This document shows, piece by piece, positions 56,582 to 64,000 of a stretch of 64,000 bases of DNA. Each line of letters begins with the position of its first letter. Positions within the stretch are counted from its first letter, which is position 1. Both the position numbers and the translations under genes were made by a program. The stretch is from Pseudoalteromonas umbrosa (GTDB taxonomy: Bacteria; Pseudomonadota; Gammaproteobacteria; Enterobacterales; Alteromonadaceae), in contig NZ_JASJUU010000003.1 in assembly GCF_030125375.1 (NCBI RefSeq), positions 634,247-698,246 of the forward strand, given 5' to 3'. The notes below the pieces were generated by a model. The model worked only from the letters and a program-made list of their open reading frames with translations, had not been told where the DNA came from and did no database searches.

Positions 56582-57622
56582 CTAATCCAAATACACTTTC
56601 CAAAGTGTGTCGCTGAGCTGCTGCGTTTTGATGCAAACCCCGCTGAGCTGTGATATCACATTGATGTTGGTAACTGTATGGCTACTGAGCACATTGGTGG
56701 TAAAACTGCCTCTGCCTGCTAATGCCATAGGTAACAAAAGTTGATCAGCTAAATGCTCCTCTACCGCAGCCCCTGATTTTAAGTAGTGTTTGAGTGACTT
56801 GACTGTTCGTCTGGCGACTTGCTCTGCGCGAAGACCAAGCTCACCCATTTGCTCAAACATAGCTATTTGGTGTTTATGCCCGACACTCAGATGAAAGCTA
56901 TTGCCTTGTCCAAATGCTTTTGCCTCAAGAATCTCTGTATTTGGCGCATGCCATCCTAATAGTTGTTTTGCTTCTTCTATCTCTCGCTTCGCTACCGAAT
57001 GCTTAACCCCAGCAATGATGGATAAAGCGCGGCAGTGATTTTGTTGTTGTTCAAGCTCTGTTCCCGGCTTTTCGAATACACACGGTGATAAGCTTTCGAT
57101 TGGGTTGATGTCAATTTGCCAGCTCCCTCCCCCTGCGGGGAAAAAGCCTAACTTGTGAGTGTTAATTTTGCAGTCTAGTCCCATAGATTTGAGCGCGGGT
57201 AAAAATGATTGCTCAAAAAAGGTTAATGATGGCGACATACCGTTGTGTGTTCCACCGTGCAGGATGACTTTGGATGCTTTGCCTGCGAGTGCAAGGGGTA
57301 ACAAAACGGTTTGGCAAACCAGCACTGTGCTGCCAGCTGTGCCTATTTTAAATTCATATTCCCTGGGTTTGGTAGTAGCAGGTGTAAATTTAATGCGCTG
57401 CGAGCCTAGCTCTGCACCTTCTACAATGGCATCACAGATTTGCTGTGCTGCGAGCACACACGTTAAGTGCTGTCGCATCAGTCCAGGTTTCTTTCTGCCA
57501 GCGCGAATTTTTTGAATTTCTATGGGTTGATTTAACAGCATAGATAAGCTTAATGCTGTTCTTAAAATTTGTCCGCCGCCTTCGCCTTTAGAGCCGTCAA
57601 TTAAAATTGTTTTTTTGTTCAT
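56582..57622 (-). CDS. rtcA: RNA 3'-terminal phosphate cyclase
   Basis: Converts RNA 3'-phosphate ends to 2',3'-cyclic phosphate using ATP, through an enzyme-AMP on histidine. The 346-aa protein has the family start ILIDGSKGEGGGQILRTALSLS, the RAGRKKPGLMRQHLTCV segment, and the catalytic-His region AGRGSFTTNVLSSHTVTNI near 310-330 (His in SSHT). AAGGTTAAGA precedes the ATG; the gene begins 2 nt past rtcB. Confidence 0.95.
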   Translation of the reverse strand: MNKKTILIDGSKGEGGGQILRTALSLSMLLNQPIEIQKIRAGRKKPGLMRQHLTCVLAAQQICDAIVEGAELGSQRIKFTPATTKPREYEFKIGTAGSTVLVCQTVLLPLALAGKASKVILHGGTHNGMSPSLTFFEQSFLPALKSMGLDCKINTHKLGFFPAGGGSWQIDINPIESLSPCVFEKPGTELEQQQNHCRALSIIAGVKHSVAKREIEEAKQLLGWHAPNTEILEAKAFGQGNSFHLSVGHKHQIAMFEQMGELGLRAEQVARRTVKSLKHYLKSGAAVEEHLADQLLLPMALAGRGSFTTNVLSSHTVTNINVISQLSGVCIKTQQLSDTLWKVYLD

Positions 57623-57624
57623 TC

Positions 57625-58851
57625 TTAACCTTTTACACAAACTACTTGTTTTAATGTGTGTACAACTTCGACTAAGTCTTGTTGCGCCGCCATCACCTTA
57701 TCTATGTCTTTGTAGGCATGTGGGATCTCATCAATTACGGCTTCATCTTTACGGCATTCAACGCCTTTGGTCGCTGCGACTTGATCTGCAATGTTAAACA
57801 CTTTTTTTGCTTTGGTACGTGACATGACACGCCCTGCACCGTGGCTACAACTATTGAAGCTATCTGGGTTTCCTAAACCTCGGACAATATAAGAGCGTGC
57901 GCCCATGTTACCCGGAATGATCCCCATTTCTCCTCTCTCTGCACGTAAAGCCCCTTTACGAGTGACATAACACTGCTTGCCAAAATGTTCTTCTCGAGAG
58001 ATATAGTTATGGTGGCAATTAACCGCAACATCCATGGTATCAAATTGTATAGGGATTTCAGATCGCAGTGCTTTTAATGCATTAAACATCATAATTTCAC
58101 GATTTTTGGCCGCGAAATCTTGCGCCCATTCTACCGCCTCAACGTAATCATCAAAATAGGTACTTCCCTCTTTTAAATAAGCGAGATCCATATCAGGTAA
58201 GTGTTGTTGGTGGCGCTGCATTTCTTTTTTAGCGAGTTCTATAAAATAAGTACCGATACGATTACCGACCCCTCGACTGCCTGAGTGCAGCATTATCCAA
58301 ACGTGCTCAGTTTCATCAATACATAGTTCCAAAAAGTGATTACCTGTACCCATGGTACCTAGGTGGTTTATGTGATTACTTTTTGCAATCGCCGGATGCT
58401 TGGCACAGATCTGATTAAATCGAGCTTCTAATTTAAGCCATTGCTGTTCGACCAATTTGGGAATATTACCCCAAGCACCTACGTCGCGCTTTCTGCGGTT
58501 CGCGGTGCGTCCATGCGGCACCGCTGCTTCAAAGGCACTACGGATCGATTTTAGGTTGTCGGGTAAATCGGCTGCTTTTAGCGAGGTGCGGGTTGCGACC
58601 ATACCACAGCCAATATCGACGCCCACGGCAGCTGGAATAACAGCGTCTACAGAGGGGATCACACTCCCTATGGTTGCGCCCATACCTAGGTGAACGTCTG
58701 GCATAACGGCAATATGGCTATGTACTATGTCCATTGAAGCAATATTTTCTAGTTGTTGTTTTGCTGCACTTTCAAATGGTACCCCTCTTGTCCAAGCCTT
58801 AATAGGGTGTTTATTGCCGGTTTCTAATACTTCGTAGTGAGACTTACACAT
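57625..58851 (-). CDS. rtcB: RNA-splicing ligase RtcB
   Basis: GTP- and manganese-dependent ligase that seals RNA 3'-phosphate (via cyclic phosphate) to 5'-hydroxyl ends. The 408-aa protein shows the metal-site Cys in AVGVDIGCGMVATRT, the GTGNHFLEL loop, HSGSRGVGNRIGTYF, and NSCSHGAGRVMSRTKAKK with the guanylylated His in SHGAGR. Start at 58851 has AGGAG 9 nt upstream. Its first 8 nt overlap the slipin gene, so translation is coupled. Confidence 0.96.
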   Translation of the reverse strand: MCKSHYEVLETGNKHPIKAWTRGVPFESAAKQQLENIASMDIVHSHIAVMPDVHLGMGATIGSVIPSVDAVIPAAVGVDIGCGMVATRTSLKAADLPDNLKSIRSAFEAAVPHGRTANRRKRDVGAWGNIPKLVEQQWLKLEARFNQICAKHPAIAKSNHINHLGTMGTGNHFLELCIDETEHVWIMLHSGSRGVGNRIGTYFIELAKKEMQRHQQHLPDMDLAYLKEGSTYFDDYVEAVEWAQDFAAKNREIMMFNALKALRSEIPIQFDTMDVAVNCHHNYISREEHFGKQCYVTRKGALRAERGEMGIIPGNMGARSYIVRGLGNPDSFNSCSHGAGRVMSRTKAKKVFNIADQVAATKGVECRKDEAVIDEIPHAYKDIDKVMAAQQDLVEVVHTLKQVVCVKG

Positions 58852-60472
58852 TCGTTTCTCTCCTTTGTTGCTGATCTCCAAGGTTTACCACGTTATTCAT
58901 CAACCCATCTAACCCGCCGTAGACGGTCAAGCTCTCTATTTTGTCAGCAATCTTTTCTAGTGCCTCTAGCTCTTTTAATCGCATTAAAGTGGAGTTGTTT
59001 TCCATGACCTTTGCGGTGTTGTGCAAACTGCGTGTGGCAGCTGTTTCTTCTCTGCGTTTTATTACGTTTGCTTCAGCGGCTTTTTGCGCTTCAACGACCT
59101 GATTCAAAATCGTTTTCATCTCTCCAGGTAAGATAATGTCTTTCATACCCACGTGATTTAGCTCAACACCGACCGCATGTAATCGCTCATCAACGATGTC
59201 CTTGACGGTTTCGTTGATATAGAGTTTATCAAGCAGTAAGTCGTCTAAATTTTGTGTACCGACGGCCTCTCGAAGTGCTAATTGTAAAGCGTTGTAAGCA
59301 AATGACTCGATATTATCAACGCTTTGCGCTGCGAGCTTGGTATCGATAACTTTGATACTCGCACTTAAATTGATACGCAGGCTCACTCTGTCTTTACTTA
59401 AGATTTCTTGACCAGATACTTCTAGCATTTGCGTTCTACAATCAAATAATTTCAGTTCAATATTGTGGTTAAATTGCCATAGTCCATACTGTCCCGGTGG
59501 TAACTCACGTACCAACGTGTTATTGACATATAAAAGTCCGATGTGGTCACTTTCAACCGACACATCAATAATTGGCGCACTCGCTTGTGTTGTTGGTGCT
59601 TTAAACAGTTTGCTGGCGCTATTGAGGCCAGATTGATTAATACTTGCTAAAAGGCTGTGGTCTACATACAGGTTGTTACTGATATCGACCCTCTCCATAT
59701 GGATATCACCAGCCTCTTTCCAAAGGTATAGGTGCTCCCCTGGTGGCACAATGCCTTTTAAAACATGATTGACATACAATAGCCCCACTTCTTCAGGCCC
59801 CAGTACTTGATGAGAAATACTTGTGAGTTCTTTATGTTTATCATAGATATGTGCGCCAGCTTGTGCCGAAATTGTGCGACAGTCAAAGGTTTGTAATTCA
59901 AAGTCACGATTGAATTGCCAAAGGCCATAGCGACCTGCTGGCAACTCATGAACAAGTTCGTTATCAGCAAATAAAAAGCCAGTGTGTTCACGTTCAATGG
60001 TGATCTCATAAATCGGCTTACATGCTGCGGTTTTCGGACTTTTTATCAGTTTTGAGGCGAGATTAAGCCCAGCTTTTTCGATGAGCTTTAAGGTGCTTTC
60101 TTCAACGTAAAACTGCTCACTGATGTCTATTCGTTCTAAGCGGATCTCACCTGCATCTTTCCAAAGGTATAAGCTCTCTCCCGGCGCAACAACTCCTTTC
60201 AAGGCGTCATTAAAATACAATAATCCGACTTCTTGCTCAGTCAGTTTAAAATGACTGATATGTGTATGAAGCTCTGGATACGTGTGGTACATGCGAACCG
60301 CATCAGGCGCAGCAAAATATAACGAGTCTATGCTATAAGTGACAAACTCAAGTTGATTATTAAAGTCCCAAAAGCTGTGCTTGCCAGGGCCGAGTACTCG
60401 ATCGAATTGCTTATTTTTATATACGAATACGCGCTGTGTTGGTGACACTATATGTTGTTTTCTAAATTTCAT
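58844..60472 (-). CDS. slipin/SPFH-domain protein with repeated N-terminal modules
   Basis: A 542-aa member of the slipin group commonly encoded with rtcBA. The C-terminal part (about 330-500) is a stomatin/band-7 domain (LRINLSASIKVIDTKLA, YNALQLALREAVGTQNLDDLL). The first 330 residues contain three copies of a module ending in a YGLWQFN or HSFWDFN motif with two copies of EVGLLY-N-LKGVV-PGE-LYLWK between them. No membrane helix is obvious, unlike typical slipins. It is the first gene of the operon, downstream of the leader RNAs; AAGGAA lies 6 nt before the ATG. A scaffold role for RNA repair is only inferred. Confidence 0.85.
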   Translation of the reverse strand: MKFRKQHIVSPTQRVFVYKNKQFDRVLGPGKHSFWDFNNQLEFVTYSIDSLYFAAPDAVRMYHTYPELHTHISHFKLTEQEVGLLYFNDALKGVVAPGESLYLWKDAGEIRLERIDISEQFYVEESTLKLIEKAGLNLASKLIKSPKTAACKPIYEITIEREHTGFLFADNELVHELPAGRYGLWQFNRDFELQTFDCRTISAQAGAHIYDKHKELTSISHQVLGPEEVGLLYVNHVLKGIVPPGEHLYLWKEAGDIHMERVDISNNLYVDHSLLASINQSGLNSASKLFKAPTTQASAPIIDVSVESDHIGLLYVNNTLVRELPPGQYGLWQFNHNIELKLFDCRTQMLEVSGQEILSKDRVSLRINLSASIKVIDTKLAAQSVDNIESFAYNALQLALREAVGTQNLDDLLLDKLYINETVKDIVDERLHAVGVELNHVGMKDIILPGEMKTILNQVVEAQKAAEANVIKRREETAATRSLHNTAKVMENNSTLMRLKELEALEKIADKIESLTVYGGLDGLMNNVVNLGDQQQRRETNV

Positions 60473-60521
60473 TTTTTTCCTTATACAGCATCGTAACGGC
60501 CAACTAGCTATCGAAAATTTG

Positions 60522-60579
60522 GCTAAGTAACTGCGTGGCTGGGGAGCGTCCGGCTTGCCAACCTCGGGGTTTACTTAGC
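60522..60579 (-). ncRNA. structured leader element between tRNA-like RNA and slipin
   Basis: A perfect 9-bp terminal stem (GCTAAGTAA with TTACTTAGC) closes a GC-rich 40-nt interior with a smaller GGC-AA-GCC hairpin. It stands out sharply from the AT-rich surroundings and lies in the 5' leader of the rtc operon. Not a class I recognise. Confidence 0.5.
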
Positions 60580-60673
60580 AAAAACAGCCTTAGTGTTAGC
60601 GGCGGTTACTTGCAAAGTGATGAGCTATTTAGCTCAAATATTTTTTACATCATCATGAGATGAATTTAATTTT

Positions 60674-60747
60674 TGGTGATTAGAGCGGGATTTGAACCCG
60701 CAACCCACGAACCTAAGTCGCTGCTCTACCGTTGAGCTATCTATCAA
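60674..60747 (-). ncRNA. tRNA-like RNA with damaged acceptor stem
   Basis: The minus strand has a canonical D-arm (AGCTCAACGGTAGAGC), a seven-base loop with U33 and UAG in anticodon place (CTTAGGT) on a four-pair stem, a perfect T-arm (GCGGGTTCAAATCCCGC) and CCA encoded. The acceptor stem pairs only with a bulged A and leaves no discriminator base, and the anticodon would be Leu although the body is class I. It is therefore tRNA-like, not a normal tRNA. tRNA-like RNAs in rtc operons are known in other bacteria. Confidence 0.72.
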
Positions 60748-60830
60748 AATAAGGGGAGTTGAACCCCGCACTTGCGTGCTATCCAAATCAGTCTCTTGAC
60801 TGAGGTAGCCAATATCGGAATACGTGCTTA
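60748..60830 (-). ncRNA. second tRNA-like element in the rtc leader
   Basis: The minus strand contains a T-arm-like GGGGTTCAACTCCCC (60753-60767), preceded by a GCAC-GCAA-GTGC hairpin and a CAGTC-AAGA-GACTG hairpin. No proper anticodon arm or CCA end can be drawn. Ends are approximate. Confidence 0.5.
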
Positions 60831-60891
60831 CAAAGTAAGTCGCACCGTTGTGTTCTTTCGAAACACGACATCATGCTACGAGATTACTATT

Positions 60892-60906
60892 CCAAGGTAC
60901 GTGCCA
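60892..60906 (-). promoter_or_regulatory. sigma-54 promoter of the rtc operon
   Basis: TGGCACG, four bases, then TTGG on the minus strand. GG and the -12 G are 12 bp apart as required; the -12 element deviates from TTGC at one base. Transcription should start near 60880, giving a leader of about 400 nt with the tRNA-like RNAs. The divergent rtcR gene encodes the matching activator. Confidence 0.85.
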
Positions 60907-61057
60907 AGCTGAAAATAAAAGTAAGGTTTATTTTTTAACCTGTTGTTTTTAAATGATTAAAAGTTTTTTTTGGTTGTTTTTTATTTAATTTTCACTTGTT
61001 CTTTTTTCTCTAAAATGTTTCCATAAATATATTGTTGTATCTATTTGGATATGTTTT

Positions 61058-62659
61058 ATGAAGAGAGTTGTAGCAGTAAGTTTGTTAGGCACTCAGTTAG
61101 ACTTTGTCGGTAAGCGGGTTGACCGTTGGCACCGTTGGCGGCCAAATGTATCCTTGGTGAGCCAAGAAAACCTCATTATTAATAAGCTGTATTTATTGCA
61201 TGGTTCGCGAAGTCAGCGGCTTGCTCATAATGTTGCGGTGGACATTGAGACGGTATCGCCTGAAACATCCGTGCAATTGGTTGAGGTTAACTTTGATGAT
61301 CCATGGGATTTTGGTGAGGTCTATGCCAAATTGTATGACTTTTGCCAAACGATTGAGTTTGATTTAGACAATCAGGAGTACTTGTTTCATATTACAACGG
61401 GGACGCATGTGGCGCAGATCTGTAGCTATCTGCTCACTGAGAGTCGCCAATTTCCAGGTAGGTTAGTACAAACATCTCCTGATCCAAGCAATGACAATAA
61501 ATCTGTGGGTCAATTGCATACTATAGACTTAGATCTGTCTAAGTATGATCAGTTAGCGCAGCGGTTTGATATTGAGCGTCAACAGGGTGAGAGCTTTCTT
61601 AAAGGCGGCATAGAAACAAAAAACTTAGCGTTTAACCGTTTAATTTCTCAAGTAGAAAAAGTAGCTATACGCTCTAGTGCGCCAATTTTACTGATGGGCC
61701 CAACTGGAGCTGGAAAAAGCCAATTGGCAGACCGAATTTATCAATTGAAGAGGCAGCGTAAGACGCTTCAAGGCGATTTCGTTGTTGTTAATTGCGCAAC
61801 TTTAAAGGGCGAAAATGCCATGGCTGCTTTATTCGGTCATACAAAGGGGGCTTTTACGGGCGCGTTACAAGCTCGTGAAGGTTTTTTAAAAGCTGCGAAT
61901 AAGGGCCTTTTGTTTCTAGATGAGGTTGGCGAGCTGGGGTTAGAGGAGCAAGCAATGTTGCTTCATGCAATTGAAAATAAAAAGTTCTATCCAGTTGGTA
62001 GCGATCAAGAGAGCCACAGTCATTTTCAATTAATTGCTGGTACTAATCGTGATTTGAATGCGTGTGTTGCTGATGGTTCTTTTAGAGAGGATCTATTGGC
62101 CCGTATCAACTTATGGACTTATCACCTGCCTGCTCTGAGGGAGCGGCGGGAAGATATCGATGCCAATATAGACTTTGAGTTGGATAAATACAGTCAAGAA
62201 CATGGCCGCCGCGTTCGCTTCAATAAAGAAGCGCGTGTAGCATATTTAAATTTTGCCCATAGTGAACAGGCAACTTGGCAGGGTAACTTTAGAGATCTGG
62301 GATCTTCAATGATCCGCCTTGCGACACTTGCAGACACTTCAAGGATCAGCACATCTGATGTGACGGAAGAAATCGAAAGATTAAAAAGTGATTGGCAAGT
62401 ACATCAACCTAACAAGCACAGTTCTTGCTTAATTTCTATTCTGAGCGACGAGCAAATCGCACATTTAGATGCATTTGATCGCCAACAATTAGATTATGTC
62501 GTCACCGTTTGTTTGCAAAGCCCTAGTATGGCAGCTGCGGGGCGCGTGTTATTTGATGTCAGTAGAACGCAAAAAGCCACCATTAATGATTCCAGTCGAT
62601 TGCAAAAGTACCTAGCAAAGTTTGGTATTAAGTGGCGAGATATTGCAGCCTGCAAATAA
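61058..62659 (+). CDS. rtcR: sigma-54-dependent activator RtcR
   Basis: A 533-aa activator of the RNA repair operon. The N-terminal CARF-like domain (about 1-180; LLGTQLDFVG, FHITTGTHVAQI) is thought to sense RNA ends, such as cyclic phosphates. It precedes an AAA+ domain with Walker A GPTGAGKS near residue 213, the sigma-54-contact loop GAFTGA near 266, and LFLDEVGEL as Walker B. The C-terminal DNA-binding helix-turn-helix lies near 490-520. It is divergent from the operon it should control, with the -24/-12 promoter in between. Confidence 0.95.
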   Translation: MKRVVAVSLLGTQLDFVGKRVDRWHRWRPNVSLVSQENLIINKLYLLHGSRSQRLAHNVAVDIETVSPETSVQLVEVNFDDPWDFGEVYAKLYDFCQTIEFDLDNQEYLFHITTGTHVAQICSYLLTESRQFPGRLVQTSPDPSNDNKSVGQLHTIDLDLSKYDQLAQRFDIERQQGESFLKGGIETKNLAFNRLISQVEKVAIRSSAPILLMGPTGAGKSQLADRIYQLKRQRKTLQGDFVVVNCATLKGENAMAALFGHTKGAFTGALQAREGFLKAANKGLLFLDEVGELGLEEQAMLLHAIENKKFYPVGSDQESHSHFQLIAGTNRDLNACVADGSFREDLLARINLWTYHLPALRERREDIDANIDFELDKYSQEHGRRVRFNKEARVAYLNFAHSEQATWQGNFRDLGSSMIRLATLADTSRISTSDVTEEIERLKSDWQVHQPNKHSSCLISILSDEQIAHLDAFDRQQLDYVVTVCLQSPSMAAAGRVLFDVSRTQKATINDSSRLQKYLAKFGIKWRDIAACK

Positions 62660-62757
62660 TGCGTTGTCCGTGTAGGTAATTGTCTGTAATAGCCCTTTAC
62701 AGAGTTTTTACTACACTAAACAAGGAATTAGTGACGCAAACTAGAAGGAAAACGATA

Positions 62758-64000
62758 ATGCGAGTTGTGAGTATATTGTGTGGGCTGTTGGTACTGGCTA
62801 GTTGCAGTAGTCCAAAGCCAATAAAAAAAGCCGAAGTGATCACGGCTTATTCAATGCTGGCCCCCAGTAAATCGGGGGAAACACTGATTTATGTGCGTGC
62901 CATCATTCCGGGAGTTCATAGTAAAGATCAAGTGTGCCCTTTACTTGAAAGCGAAAGTGGAGAGCGTAGTCAGATGAAAATCCGTGCTTTCCATCCCGGT
63001 AAAAATTTTCCAATTACAGTGTGTGAATCTGCCGTGCAGGCCGGTATTGCATATCAGGTGGGCGGCACCGAACTGCAGTTTGATGCAATAACACTCAACC
63101 CTAAGCGTATTCAAGTCTATGGTGACTCTGGCTGTAAATCACATGTATGTGATGGCAATGGGCCTGCGGAGCCGTTTAAAACGTTGATCTCTCAGGGGGC
63201 TAAGCGCGATGTTGACCTGATTCTTCATATGGGGGATTACAATTATAGAGGTACTAGTGGCAGTATCAGTAAAGGTGTTTATGCTTACGATGCAGGAGAT
63301 GGAGGTTATGGCGGAAAAACCTGTGGGTTAGAGGAGACCTATTACAGTCAAAATGCACAAGGTAGCCCAAAACCAGACACATGGCGTGCTTGGCGAGCTG
63401 ATTTTTTCAGCGCTGCTGACGCTATTTTGACTAAGGCACCTTGGGTCTTTGCGAGGGGAAATCACGAGTTATGCAGCCGTGCAGGACTTGGTTGGTTTTA
63501 CTTTTTTGGTCCTGGGTCTGGTTTGGAGCAAGGCGTAGCTCAACGCACATGCCCAGCGCAAGGCAACTTTTCTCAGCCTCTTAATTCCGCGGTTTCTGCT
63601 ATTGCGATGATAGATCCATACATGCTGAAGCTTGAAAGGCTCAATATTTGGGTGCAGGATTCGGCCAATGCATGTGATGATCGGTTTTCAAATGGACTAA
63701 CAGCACAGTATCAGAGCCAGTATGAGTCTTTACAGAAGTTTGCGAGTAAATATCCAGATAAGCCGATTTGGACGGTCACGCATAGGCCGCTGTGGGGGGT
63801 AAATAATGTGGCAACTGACAATACGTTAAATATCATGCTACAGAGAGCATTAGCGGATACACCGCTTGGATATCTACCTGAGCAAGTGGCTTTGGCATTA
63901 TCGGGCCATATGCATATTTATCAGTCATTGAGTTTTGATAAGCAATACAAACGTCCACCACAAATAGTGGTTGGAAATAGTGGTGTGAGCTTAAGTGAAG
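62758..64000 (+). CDS. metallophosphoesterase lipoprotein (C-terminus outside window)
   Basis: The frame opens at ATG 62758 (AGAAGGAAAACG upstream) and stays open to the window edge, 414 codons. The N-terminus is a lipoprotein signal, with LVLASCSS giving the lipidated Cys near residue 16. Calcineurin-type metal motifs follow: QVYGDSGC, LHMGDYNYRG, ARGNHELC and, after TVTHRPL, LSGHMHIYQ. It is therefore a secreted, membrane-anchored phosphatase or phosphodiesterase. Substrate unknown. Confidence 0.9.
   Translation, partial: MRVVSILCGLLVLASCSSPKPIKKAEVITAYSMLAPSKSGETLIYVRAIIPGVHSKDQVCPLLESESGERSQMKIRAFHPGKNFPITVCESAVQAGIAYQVGGTELQFDAITLNPKRIQVYGDSGCKSHVCDGNGPAEPFKTLISQGAKRDVDLILHMGDYNYRGTSGSISKGVYAYDAGDGGYGGKTCGLEETYYSQNAQGSPKPDTWRAWRADFFSAADAILTKAPWVFARGNHELCSRAGLGWFYFFGPGSGLEQGVAQRTCPAQGNFSQPLNSAVSAIAMIDPYMLKLERLNIWVQDSANACDDRFSNGLTAQYQSQYESLQKFASKYPDKPIWTVTHRPLWGVNNVATDNTLNIMLQRALADTPLGYLPEQVALALSGHMHIYQSLSFDKQYKRPPQIVVGNSGVSLSE

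Noticed and set aside
60674..60747. Functional tRNA-Leu(UAG)
   Set aside because: Leu tRNAs need a long variable arm, and the acceptor stem is disrupted; called tRNA-like instead.
60817..60893. Y-RNA-like stem GGAATA/TATTCC closing the 5' part of the rtc leader
   Set aside because: The sigma-54 promoter places the transcript start near 60880, inside the 5' strand of this stem, so most of it would not be transcribed.

Overview
The window looks like the replication-control region of a secondary chromosome (chromid) of a marine gammaproteobacterium, most likely Pseudoalteromonas. The basis is protein character (435-aa-class PpsA regulator pair, TorF-type porin, MipA/OmpV plus DUF3019 operon, RmuC, RraB, H-NOX cluster), moderately AT-rich DNA, and a plasmid-style origin (Rep, iterons, P1-type ParA/ParB) sitting among housekeeping genes such as ppsA, a DAHP synthase and the glyoxylate shunt. 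No database search was possible; the genus is an inference.

Layout. 1-3.8 kb: a nitric-oxide (H-NOX) signalling cluster: REC-HDOD regulator, H-NOX and histidine kinase in one minus-strand operon, with a divergent regulator carrying a degenerate HD-GYP domain. 4.1-8.9 kb: ppsA, its regulatory kinase/phosphatase ppsR, and a class II DAHP synthase. 8.9-11.3 kb: an AT-rich stretch with no gene that holds a group of Ter-like fork-arrest sites. 11.3-16.4 kb: a Tus homologue, the Rep initiator (minus strand), an iteron and DnaA-box origin, then parA-parB. 16.5-29.6 kb: SNF2 helicase, a small gene plus OmpR-type regulator, rmuC, a TPR histidine kinase, a second iteron-like cluster, aceA and glcB. 29.8-33.0 kb: outer-membrane protein, DUF3019 and an RstAB-like two-component operon. 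33.3-35.7 kb: a c-di-GMP riboswitch before a secreted beta-helix/LamG protein. 36-47 kb: heat-shock protein, PhoD phosphatase, porin, YebC-family protein, HAD phosphatase, S41-like protease and a multi-PAS chemoreceptor. 47.6-55.7 kb: an orphan double-glycine peptide precursor, small enzymes and regulators. 55.8-62.7 kb: an RNA-repair locus (rlaP-like, rtcA, rtcB, slipin, tRNA-like leader RNAs, sigma-54 promoter, divergent rtcR). The window ends inside a lipoprotein phosphoesterase.

The most striking result is the replication module. The protein at 11331-12206 aligns by eye with E. coli Tus, including the phenylalanine and histidine of the fork-lock pocket. Six sites of the form AGTAWGATGTGTTC lie at 3916-11321. 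Five point so as to stop a fork moving left out of the origin; one (11225-11240), only 65 bp from the innermost of the five, points the other way and would stop a fork that has travelled round the circle. Together they form a two-way trap about 2.2 kb from the iterons, which predicts effectively unidirectional replication rightwards through parAB. One Ter site overlaps the start of the tus transcript, suggesting autoregulation. A second group of iteron-like sequences at 25262-25556, far from the origin, may titrate or handcuff Rep.
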